Below are positions 1-5,277 of a stretch of DNA of 6,158 bases, piece by piece (position 1 is the stretch's first letter; every line of letters begins with the position of its first letter). Position numbers and translations under genes: made by a program. The notes under the pieces are model-generated. The model saw nothing but the letters and a program-made list of their open reading frames with translations. It was not told the origin of the DNA and searched no databases. Source of the DNA: Acetobacteraceae bacterium (GTDB lineage Bacteria; Pseudomonadota; Alphaproteobacteria; Acetobacterales; Acetobacteraceae); the NCBI GenBank assembly GCA_003164305.1, contig PLSZ01000105.1, positions 2,844 to 9,001 on the forward strand, in the 5' to 3' direction.

Positions 1-268
1 CGGCAAGGACCATTGGGAGGTGCTGTGCCGCGCCCGCGCCATCGAGACGCAATGCTGGTTCGCCGCCCCCGCGACCTGGGGCAAGCACCTGGAGGGCAAG
101 GGTGAGCCGCGGTTCACCTACGGGCACTCGATGATTGCCGACCCCTGGGGTCACACCGTCGCCAAAGTGTCCGACGGCACGGGGTGGGCGACCGCCCGGA
201 TCGACCCGAAGGTCACCGCCCGGGTGCGCCGCGACATGCCGGTGCTGGAACATCGGAAACGCGTTTGA
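1..268 (+). CDS. Carbon-nitrogen hydrolase (nitrilase superfamily), C-terminal fragment
   Basis: This is the 3' end of a gene that starts left of the window. The frame reads from base 2 to TGA at 266-268 and leaves 88 residues. Visible are the family signatures GKDHWEVL and RARAIETQ near the start, then [11 protein letters not shown] around residues 39-49, the typical C-terminal core of Nit1/Nit2-like amidases. Known family chemistry is hydrolysis of a C-N bond in an amide or nitrile by a Glu-Lys-Cys triad. The catalytic Cys segment normally lies upstream of this part and is not in the window, so activity cannot be judged. The Nit subgroup often repairs deaminated glutathione or cleaves omega-amides, but the substrate here is inference. 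The stop codon overlaps the proposed TTG start of the NAD kinase gene (TTGA, 265-268), suggesting co-transcription and translational coupling. Confidence 0.88.
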   Translation, partial: GKDHWEVLCRARAIETQCWFAAPATWGKHLEGKGEPRFTYGHSMIADPWGHTVAKVSDGTGWATARIDPKVTARVRRDMPVLEHRKRV

Positions 269-1041
269 TCGCCGTTTCGCCCGACCGGATCGCCTTCGAA
301 GCGGCGATGTCTCCGTTCGCCCAGGAGGCGTTGCAGCAACTGGTCGCGCGGTATGGCAATTGTCCGCATGAGACGGCGGAGGTCGTGGTCGCTCTGGGCG
401 GCGACGGCGCGATGCTGGAGACCATTCACCGGGTGCTGGACCGCAACGTTCCGGTGTATGGCATGCATCGTGGCTCGGTCGGTTTTCTGATGAATTCGTT
501 CAGCGCCGACGATCTTCCCGGCCGGCTGGAGCGGGCGCAGGAAGTCGTGCTGCATCCGTTACGGATGACGGCGGTGACCGAGACCGGCACCGTGCATGAA
601 GCGCTCGCGTTCAACGAGGTCAGTTTGCTGCGCCAGCAGCGCCAGGCGGCGAAGATCCGCATCACCATCGATGGCCGCGTGCGGCTGCAGGAGTTGTCCT
701 GCGACGGTGTGCTGATTTCCACGCCCGCGGGATCCACGGCGTATAATCTGTCGGCGCATGGCCCGATCGTTCCGCTGTCGGCGAATTTGCTGCCGTTAAC
801 GCCGATCAGCGCGTTCCGACCTCGGCGATGGCGCGGCGCGTTGCTGCCGAGCACGGCGGAGGTGCTGTTCGAGGTGCTGGAAACCGACAAACGCCCGACC
901 GCGGCGGTGGCGGACTTTACTGAAGTGCGCGATGTCGTTTCGGTCGCGGTGGCGGAGGATCGGACCGTTAGCGTGACGGTATTGTTCGATCCGGATCAGG
1001 GGCTGTCGGAGCGGATCATCGTCGAGCAGTTCACGGTGTAA
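265..1041 (+). CDS. nadK: NAD kinase
   Basis: The product phosphorylates NAD to NADP in the cytoplasm using ATP or polyphosphate and so sets the NADP pool. From TTG at 265 it has 258 residues, close to the roughly 255 of alphaproteobacterial PpnK. Visible signatures are GGDG at 45-48 (phosphate donor and catalytic Asp loop), FNEVSLLR at 116-123 (the NE pair), [19 protein letters not shown] at 146-164 (NAD-binding loop), and a stretch at 179-195 with [11 protein letters not shown], typical of the alphaproteobacterial form. The start is inferred. The segment DRIAFEAA (7-14) matches the usual N-terminal beta strand, which lies upstream of the first in-frame ATG (307), so that ATG would truncate the fold. 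No in-frame ATG or GTG lies between the upstream gene's stop and that strand, leaving TTG in the 4-base overlap TTGA. No strong Shine-Dalgarno is seen, which fits coupling to the upstream gene. The downstream vapC gene converges on it. Confidence 0.95.
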   Translation: MIAVSPDRIAFEAAMSPFAQEALQQLVARYGNCPHETAEVVVALGGDGAMLETIHRVLDRNVPVYGMHRGSVGFLMNSFSADDLPGRLERAQEVVLHPLRMTAVTETGTVHEALAFNEVSLLRQQRQAAKIRITIDGRVRLQELSCDGVLISTPAGSTAYNLSAHGPIVPLSANLLPLTPISAFRPRRWRGALLPSTAEVLFEVLETDKRPTAAVADFTEVRDVVSVAVAEDRTVSVTVLFDPDQGLSERIIVEQFTV

Positions 1042-1080
1042 TACCAATCGGCGAGAGGAATGACGTACCGGCCGCCCATC

Positions 1081-1102
1081 CGTCATGCCAGGGCCCGACC
1101 CC
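1081..1102 (+). repeat. Degenerate copy of palindromic repeat half-unit
   Basis: The 22 bases starting CGTCATGCCAGGGCCCGACC match the left end of the full element at 1150-1171 at 17 of 22 positions, sharing CGTCAT, GGGC and CGACCC. It lacks a clear right arm, so it looks like a decayed or truncated copy. Repeats of the general form GTCAT-C-rich-GGGCTCGACCC-GAGGAT are common in intergenic DNA of alphaproteobacterial genomes, so this is probably a member of a genome-wide family. Confidence 0.5.
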
Positions 1103-1149
1103 ATAGGGATCAAGATAAGCCACCGTTGAGGAAACTGTTCGCCTTTTCC

Positions 1150-1254
1150 CGTCATCCTCGGGCTCGACCCGAGGATCTCTCGACATGCGATGAAGTCAGA
1201 AGTCGGACAAGGTGCCTGGGCAGGCCGACCCTCGGGACGAGCCCGAGGATGACG
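1150..1254. repeat. 105-base palindromic intergenic element
   Basis: The ends are a perfect 17-base inverted repeat: CGTCATCCTCGGGCTCG at 1150-1166 and CGAGCCCGAGGATGACG at 1238-1254. Each end also folds on itself: ATCCTCGGG-CTCGA-CCCGAGGAT (arms 1154-1162 and 1168-1176) and CCTCGGG-ACGAG-CCCGAGG (arms 1230-1236 and 1242-1248). The 61 or so bases between the end hairpins show no gene. The architecture resembles the REP/BIME-like palindromes of alphaproteobacterial intergenic DNA. It could be a non-autonomous mobilised repeat or a structured 3' end for nadK and vapC; which one cannot be decided from one copy. Confidence 0.75.
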
Positions 1255-1354
1255 TGACGGGGTCGTCACGACCGAGAGTCAACGTCAACGCGGCTTGGCA
1301 TAATATCACGGCCAACGGAAGAACGATCTGCTTTCAAAACATCCGACGGTACCG

Positions 1355-1750
1355 TTAAACGACCCGCAGGCCCAGGTGATTGGTCATCGGGATGAAATCC
1401 CGATCATCGTGCAGGAGACTGTGACCGGCCTCAATGCAAAACGTCCCGATGATCAGATCAACGGTTTTGCGCACGGTAATTCCCAGTACGCGCAGACGCC
1501 GATAATTCTGGGCGGCCCGAACCATAAGCCGCTCGTCCACCATTCGCGCGATCGGATACCGCCGGAGATCCAGTTCAATCCGGGCGGCAAGCGCGTCACT
1601 CCTTGCTCCTCGCAACACCTCAAGCATGATCAGATCGCCGACCAGGATCTGGTCGTTGCCATTGTCGGCCAGTGCCCGGAGTTTGAACGCTGCGGCATTG
1701 TCGATGTCTCGAAGGATCGCGATCCAGACCGAGCTATCGACGACGATCAC
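1355..1750 (-). CDS. vapC: VapC-type PIN-domain ribonuclease toxin
   Basis: The gene encodes 131 residues from GTG at 1750-1748 to TAA at 1357-1355, the usual length for VapC. PIN-domain toxins are Mg-dependent endoribonucleases that cut tRNA or rRNA and stop growth when not bound by antitoxin. The acidic metal-binding set is visible: D5 in [10 protein letters not shown]44 in IMLEVLRG, D98 in KTVDLIIGT, and D115/D116/D118 in HDDRDF, so the enzyme looks intact. The GTG start is chosen because it begins exactly at the PIN fold's first strand and overlaps the vapB stop as GTGA, the tight coupling typical of these operons; open sequence upstream to 1804 lies inside vapB. An 8-base-arm hairpin falls in the codons for RDFIPM near the 3' end. 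The cellular RNA target is unknown. Confidence 0.92.
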   Translation of the reverse strand: MIVVDSSVWIAILRDIDNAAAFKLRALADNGNDQILVGDLIMLEVLRGARSDALAARIELDLRRYPIARMVDERLMVRAAQNYRRLRVLGITVRKTVDLIIGTFCIEAGHSLLHDDRDFIPMTNHLGLRVV

Positions 1751-1959
1751 GGAAGAGGATCGAACTCCCGGCCTTCCCGCATCGCATCCAAATCGCCTTC
1801 CCATCCGAGGCCCGCCATGTCTTCCACAGCGGTCCGCCGGTGTTGCTGGCGCACAAGCCGCCGCAACGCCTCTTCCACTGTTGCCTTTTTGGTGGTCAGG
1901 CCGGTTAACGCCATCGCCTCGGCGATAAGATCGTCATCGATGTCGATGTTCGTCCGCAT
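1747..1959 (-). CDS. vapB: VapB-type antitoxin
   Basis: The product is a 70-residue protein starting [16 protein letters not shown]. The N-terminal half (residues 1-40) has the strand-helix-helix pattern of a ribbon-helix-helix DNA-binding domain, with [18 protein letters not shown] typical of the VapB antitoxin family (PF09957-like). The C-terminal half contains [13 protein letters not shown] (residues 52-64), the usual VapC-binding tail. It should neutralise VapC and, as a complex, repress its own promoter. ATG at 1959 is chosen from family N-termini; an in-frame ATG at 1971 would add four residues (MGCA) and sits in the operator palindrome arm, so it cannot be excluded. No good Shine-Dalgarno precedes either. 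A near-consensus promoter lies immediately upstream, and vapC follows with a 4-base overlap. Confidence 0.9.
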   Translation of the reverse strand: MRTNIDIDDDLIAEAMALTGLTTKKATVEEALRRLVRQQHRRTAVEDMAGLGWEGDLDAMREGREFDPLP

Positions 1960-1968
1960 GGCACAACC

Positions 1969-2001
1969 CATGTGTATGATCGGGGATCGATTATACACAT
2001 G
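1969..2001. promoter_or_regulatory. 33-base palindrome, likely VapBC operator between vapB and metX
   Basis: Outer arms CATGTGTAT (1969-1977) and ATACACATG (1993-2001) are perfectly complementary. After one mismatch the inner arms ATCG (1979-1982) and CGAT (1988-1991) also pair, so 13 of 14 arm positions match around a 5-base centre. The element covers the vapB -10 hexamer. Established behaviour of VapBC complexes is binding to such palindromes over their own promoter through the ribbon-helix-helix domains. The assignment as operator is inference from symmetry and position. Confidence 0.65.
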
Positions 2002-2017
2002 ATGCCAGGCGTGTCGA
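1990..2017 (-). promoter_or_regulatory. Promoter for vapBC
   Basis: Read on the minus strand, TCGACA (2017-2012) and TATAAT (1995-1990) are separated by 16 bases, matching the sigma70 consensus at 5 of 6 and 6 of 6 positions. Transcription would begin near 1983, giving a very short leader of about 12 or 24 bases before the two possible vapB start codons. The -10 element lies inside the 33-base palindrome at 1969-2001, as expected for an autoregulated toxin-antitoxin operon. The -35 overlaps the 5' end of metX if metX starts at 1999. Confidence 0.65.
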
Positions 2018-3225
2018 CAGCCGCCATTGCGATACCCCCGCCTCCGTCCTATTTGATGCCGGCCATGGACGCACTCGCCACCCTCCCGGACGTCGAGCAC
2101 ACCCCCGTCCGTTTCGACGGACCCATGACGCTGGAATGCGGCGCCACGCTGGACGGCCACATCGTCGCCTACCGCACCTACGGCACCCTGAACGCCGCCA
2201 AATCCAACGCGATCCTGGTCTGCCACGCGCTGACCGGCGATCAATATGTCGCGGAGCCGCATCCGATCACCGGCAAGCCCGGCTGGTGGGAACAGATTGT
2301 CGGACCCGGCCGCCCGATCGATACCGAGCGGTTCTTCGTCGTCTGCGCCAACATTCTCGGCGGCTGCATGGGCTCGACCGGGCCGGTGGATCTCAAGCCC
2401 GACGGCTCGGGCGACCGCTGGGGCACCGACTTCCCGGCGGTCACGGTGCGCGACATGGTGCGGGCGCAGAAACAACTGATCGAGCATCTGGGGATCGAGC
2501 GGCTGTTCGCGGTCATTGGCGGCTCGCTTGGTGGCATGCAGGCGCTGCAATGGGTGGCGTCGTACCCCGACGCGGTGTTCGCCGCCCTGCCGATCGCCAC
2601 GGCGCCCTATCACTCGGCGCAGAACATCGCCTTCAACGAAGTCGGGCGTCAGGCCATTTTCGCCGACCCGAACTGGGCCAACGGCCAATACTGGAAAACC
2701 GGACGGATCCCCGCGCAGGGGCTGGCGGTGGCACGCATGTGTGCCCATATAACCTATCTCTCGGAAGAGGCGCTGACCCGGAAATTCGGCCGGCGGCTGC
2801 AAAACGCACCCAAAAGCCCTTCCGAGGCTATCGCTCTGTTCGGTGAGATGTTTGAGGTCGAAAGCTATCTGCGCCACCAGGGCAGCACGTTCGTGCAACG
2901 CTTCGATGCCAACTCGTATCTGACGATCACGCGGGCCACCGATTATTTCGATCTGGCGGCGGATTACCAGGGTGACCTGGCCAACGCGTTCCGCGGCACG
3001 AAGACGCGGTTTTTGCTGGCGTCGTTCACCTCGGACTGGCTGTATCCGACCGCCGAGAGCCGTACGATCGCGCGGGCGTTGAACCGCGCCGGCGCCAACG
3101 TGTCGTTCGTGGAATTCCCCAGCGATAAGGGTCACGACGCGTTTTTGCTGGATGAACCGGACTTCCATCGCACCCTGGCCGGGTTCCTGCGCGGTTGCGC
3201 GATACACGCCGGGCTGACCGTTTGA
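1999..3225 (+). CDS. metX: Homoserine O-acyltransferase (MetX family)
   Basis: An alpha/beta-hydrolase-fold enzyme that activates homoserine in the cytoplasm, normally by acetyl transfer from acetyl-CoA, at the branch into methionine synthesis. Visible signatures are [24 protein letters not shown], the nucleophile elbow [12 protein letters not shown] (Ser at 2524-2526), FTSDWLYP with the catalytic Asp at 3034-3036, and DKGHDAFLL with the catalytic His at 3133-3135. Some MetX members use succinyl-CoA; the acyl donor is not decided here. The start is uncertain. ATG at 1999 gives 408 residues with a Pro-rich leader; ATG at 2056 (389 residues) or 2065 (386) is nearer the usual family length; none has a good Shine-Dalgarno. 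It is divergent from vapB across a shared palindrome and overlaps prmC by TTGA. MetW, often encoded next to metX in proteobacteria, is absent here. Confidence 0.94.
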   Translation: MMPGVSTAAIAIPPPPSYLMPAMDALATLPDVEHTPVRFDGPMTLECGATLDGHIVAYRTYGTLNAAKSNAILVCHALTGDQYVAEPHPITGKPGWWEQIVGPGRPIDTERFFVVCANILGGCMGSTGPVDLKPDGSGDRWGTDFPAVTVRDMVRAQKQLIEHLGIERLFAVIGGSLGGMQALQWVASYPDAVFAALPIATAPYHSAQNIAFNEVGRQAIFADPNWANGQYWKTGRIPAQGLAVARMCAHITYLSEEALTRKFGRRLQNAPKSPSEAIALFGEMFEVESYLRHQGSTFVQRFDANSYLTITRATDYFDLAADYQGDLANAFRGTKTRFLLASFTSDWLYPTAESRTIARALNRAGANVSFVEFPSDKGHDAFLLDEPDFHRTLAGFLRGCAIHAGLTV

Positions 3226-4154
3226 CGTCTGGCGCCACGCCGCCGGCCCTCCCAATTCAGGCGTGCGCGGAAGCTGGTAGCGAAGCAGTGGCGGCCGGCG
3301 ATCAGGGGGACGAAGGCCGTACCATCGCCGAGGGCTTGCGCGACGGCGCGGCTATCCTGGCCGCCGCCGGCATCGACAACCCTCGCCTCGAGTCCCGCCT
3401 CCTGCTGGCCCACGCTCTGGGCTGCTCCACCGAGGATCTGATCCGCGACCTGGCCGCCAAACCCGTGCTCTCGGGCTTTGACGCGTTGCTCGCGCGTCGC
3501 GCCGCGCATGAGCCGATGGCGTTCATTCTCGGCTGGCGAGAATTTTGGAGCCTACGGTTCCGGGTGTCTCCGGCGACGCTGATTCCTCGACCCGATTCGG
3601 AAACTATCGTCGAGGCGGCGCTGGCGCTGTTCCCGTCGCCCCAATCTCCTTCGCGCGTGCTCGACCTGGGGACCGGTACCGGCTGCCTGCTGTTGTCGGT
3701 CCTGCGCGAACGACCCGCTTCGTTCGGGGTCGGGATCGATATTTCCGAGCGTGCCGCCCGGCTGGCGAGGCAAAACGCATGCGATCTGGGCCTTGGCTCC
3801 CGCGCCGCCTTCTTGTGTGGCGATTGGGGGGAATCGGTCTCCGGCCGGTTCGATCTGGTGCTGAGCAACCCGCCGTACATCGCGAGCGCCGAACTGGCGG
3901 CGCTGATGCCGGACGTGGCCGAGCATGAGCCCGCCAGCGCGCTGGACGGCGGCCGTTGCGGTCTGGCGGCCTATCGTGCGATCATTCAGACGCTGCCCAG
4001 GCTTCTGACACCGGCGGGAGCGGCGGTGCTGGAACTTGGGATCGGCCAATCCGACGCGGTCCGGGCGATCGCCGAGGCCGCCGGATTCCAGGTCGAGACC
4101 CGGCCAGACCTGTCCGGAACCGTACGGGCAATAATTCTTCACCCACTCCCCTGA
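3222..4154 (+). CDS. prmC: Peptide chain release factor N5-glutamine methyltransferase
   Basis: The product methylates the Gln of the GGQ motif in release factors RF1 and RF2 using S-adenosylmethionine, raising termination efficiency. With TTG at 3222 it has 310 residues. An N-terminal helical substrate-binding domain (about 34-110) contains [24 protein letters not shown] follows at 122-127, then the SAM-binding glycine loop [13 protein letters not shown] (146-158) and the signature SNPPYIAS (215-222), whose NPPY binds the target glutamine. [11 protein letters not shown] (242-252) is the usual late motif. The start is uncertain: TTG overlaps the metX stop (TTGA), but GTG at 3288 would give 288 residues, closer to the E. 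coli length of 277, and the first 30 residues look like non-conserved spacer. Alphaproteobacterial prmC usually follows prfA; here it follows metX. The DUF4167 gene downstream is the expected neighbour. Confidence 0.94.
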   Translation: MTSGATPPALPIQACAEAGSEAVAAGDQGDEGRTIAEGLRDGAAILAAAGIDNPRLESRLLLAHALGCSTEDLIRDLAAKPVLSGFDALLARRAAHEPMAFILGWREFWSLRFRVSPATLIPRPDSETIVEAALALFPSPQSPSRVLDLGTGTGCLLLSVLRERPASFGVGIDISERAARLARQNACDLGLGSRAAFLCGDWGESVSGRFDLVLSNPPYIASAELAALMPDVAEHEPASALDGGRCGLAAYRAIIQTLPRLLTPAGAAVLELGIGQSDAVRAIAEAAGFQVETRPDLSGTVRAIILHPLP

Positions 4155-4377
4155 AAATACCCATTGGCACCACCATGTAACCGGGATAGTGTAATCGCAG
4201 ACCGAGCTGCTATACGCGGCGGTGTCTGAGCGCCCATGGTTACCGAACCGACCGGGGCAATACGCTACCAACGCCGATGATTTGCGGTTGGCCGGGGGCA
4301 TTACCCTCGGGACCCCCACGATGGCGGTCCCATACCCCTCATGCCGCGCCACAACGGGAAAGCACGACGGCAACAGT
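4155..4377. other. Leader region upstream of the DUF4167 gene
   Basis: The frame of the DUF4167 gene stays open back to a GTG at 4222, but the translated 52 residues have no family match and precede the usual DUF4167 N-terminus, so I treat them as untranslated. The region contains a possible sigma70 promoter (4164-4192) and a weak GGGGG/CCCCC stem around 4300. No terminator with a T-run follows prmC. Confidence 0.5.
4164..4192 (+). promoter_or_regulatory. Possible sigma70 promoter for the DUF4167 gene
   Basis: TTGGCA (4164-4169) and TAGTGT (4187-4192) are spaced by exactly 17 bases just after the prmC stop. The hexamers match consensus at 5 of 6 and 4 of 6 positions. Transcription from here would give a leader of roughly 180 bases. 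The call rests only on motif match and position, in DNA where such matches can arise by chance. Confidence 0.35.
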
Positions 4378-4929
4378 ATGAACATGAAACGCATGCGTGG
4401 CCGCAACCATCGCTCTGGCGGCGGTGGTGGCGGAGGTGGTGGCGGTGGCGGTGGCGGTGGTGGAATACGCCACAATACGGGCGGCGGCATCCCGCTCAAC
4501 CGCAACCACGTCTTCGACAGCAGCGGTCCGGACATTCGCGTTCGCGGCACCGCGCAACAGTTGTTCGAGAAATACCTGCAACTGGGCCGCGATGCCACCA
4601 GCGGAGGCGACCGCGTGATGGCCGAGGGCTATCTTCAGTATGCTGAGCACTACTTTCGCGTGCTCAACCTGATGAACCAGGCCGCCGCGCAGCAAGGTCA
4701 GGGCCAGGGGGGCGGTCAAAGCGGCGGTTCGGGACAAATGAACGGCCACCAGGGCGGCGGCCAGCAAGGCGGTGGCCAGCAACGCTATCGCCCCGGCTAC
4801 CAGAACGGCGAAGAAGCCTCGCAAATGTCCGGCGCGGAGCCCGAGGAAGTGGAAATTCGCGCTCCCGGCATGGGCGATCAACCCGAGGCGCGCGAGATTC
4901 CCATCGCCGCCACGCCACCGGAAGAGTGA
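4378..4929 (+). CDS. DUF4167 domain-containing protein
   Basis: A 183-residue protein starting MNMKRMRGRNHRS, the characteristic basic opening of this alphaproteobacterial family; ATG at 4384 is an alternative start. Residues 14-29 are an unbroken run of 16 glycines. The conserved core (about 45-95) includes FDSSGPDIRVRGTAQQLFEKY and GDRVMAEGYLQYAEHYFRV, rich in Tyr, His and charged residues and predicted helical. Residues 101-135 are Gln/Gly-rich low complexity. The last 40 residues are acidic and Pro-rich with no fold signal. There is no signal peptide or membrane segment, so it should be cytoplasmic. The basic Arg/Gly-rich N-terminus suggests nucleic-acid contact, but the function is not established and this is inference. 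Its place after prmC is conserved across Alphaproteobacteria as far as I know. Confidence 0.9.
   Translation: MNMKRMRGRNHRSGGGGGGGGGGGGGGGGIRHNTGGGIPLNRNHVFDSSGPDIRVRGTAQQLFEKYLQLGRDATSGGDRVMAEGYLQYAEHYFRVLNLMNQAAAQQGQGQGGGQSGGSGQMNGHQGGGQQGGGQQRYRPGYQNGEEASQMSGAEPEEVEIRAPGMGDQPEAREIPIAATPPEE
4417..4464 (+). repeat. (GGN)16 trinucleotide run
   Basis: Sixteen consecutive glycine codons (GGC, GGT and two GGA) lie near the start of the DUF4167 gene. The third bases vary, so this is not a pure microsatellite. Slippage or recombination could still change the number of glycines without breaking the frame. Confidence 0.9.
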
Positions 4930-5277
4930 TGCCGCGGCGAGGGGAGCGACCGGGAGTGCCGCCGCCAGCGGGACGCGGCGCGGTGACGCGGACCATGCCT
5001 GACCGGGCGAGGTGTCTCGTATCCCAAATAAGACCCGCGCGTCTCCGGGCTGACGCGTGATCGGCCGCCTCATGACCCCGCGGCACGCGCGGACGTTCCA
5101 GGAGGCCGTGGCCCTGGGAATCGCGGCTGCAAGTCGCGGCCGTCAGAGCCGAAGCCCGGGACGAACGTTGTATGGCCGGCACACGTCCCCGGAACGAACG
5201 TATTACGGAACGAAACTTGCCACCGGAATGAAATCCCCTTTGAGAGAACACCCAATGACAAACTCCGAGAGACAACG
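4930..5277. other. Intergenic region upstream of rho
   Basis: These 348 bases have no supported protein gene. The first part (4930-5000) is very GC-rich with several GCGGC/GCCGC pairings but no T-run, so I cannot call an intrinsic terminator for the DUF4167 gene. The last 120 bases hold short imperfect direct repeats (5158-5214). I saw no convincing -35/-10 pair for rho. An open frame from GTG 5057 to 5296 has arginine- and serine-rich composition without family features and is probably chance. Confidence 0.55.
5158..5214 (+). repeat. Imperfect direct repeats in the rho leader
   Basis: GGGACGAACGTTGTATGG (5158-5175) and GGAACGAACGTATTACGG (5191-5208) agree at 14 of 18 positions, and a third partial unit GGAACGAA begins at 5207, overlapping the end of the second. 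The first two start 33 bases apart, about three helical turns, so a DNA-binding protein could occupy both on one face. Alternatively they may act in the RNA leader, since rho is commonly autoregulated by attenuation in its leader. No known motif is recognised. Confidence 0.45.

Larger units (their letters stand above)
1042..1354. other. Intergenic region between convergent nadK and vapC
   Basis: These 313 bases have no convincing gene. They contain a degenerate repeat half-unit (1081-1102), a full palindromic element (1150-1254), a small perfect hairpin CGTGACG-GGGT-CGTCACG (1253-1270), and a 10-base palindrome ACGGTACCGT (1346-1355) touching the vapC stop codon. None of the hairpins is followed by a run of T, so none is a textbook intrinsic terminator. 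The position between two converging genes would still suit bidirectional transcript ending or 3' end protection, which is inference. Open frames on both strands across this stretch translate to repeat-derived residues without family features. Confidence 0.7.

Noticed and set aside
1060..1257. 65-codon plus-strand frame after nadK
   Set aside because: It is made largely of the palindromic repeat units; the protein reads as repeated RHARARP/RHPRARPE residues, a known artefact of translating such elements.
1253..1270. Hairpin CGTGACG-GGGT-CGTCACG as a terminator
   Set aside because: The stem is perfect but only 7 bases and no T-run follows on either strand, so it does not meet the pattern of an intrinsic terminator.
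1960..3255. Long minus-strand frame upstream of and continuous with vapB
   Set aside because: It is antisense to metX with Arg/Gly/His-rich residues and no domain. Only its last 70 codons (1959-1747) form a recognisable protein, VapB, which has its own promoter and start.
4222..4377. Upstream extension of the DUF4167 frame from GTG 4222
   Set aside because: The 52 extra residues do not resemble the family, which normally opens with the basic MKRMRGR segment, and a possible promoter lies just before. The ATG at 4378 fits better.
3552..4598. 348-codon minus-strand open frame with a long proline run
   Set aside because: It is antisense to prmC and the DUF4167 gene; the proline run is the complement of the glycine codons. 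No family motifs appear, and long antisense frames are common in GC-rich DNA.
4664..5275. 203-codon minus-strand frame in the gap before rho
   Set aside because: Arg/Gly/Ser/Pro composition typical of a chance frame in GC-rich DNA; it overlaps the DUF4167 gene in antisense and has no recognisable domain.
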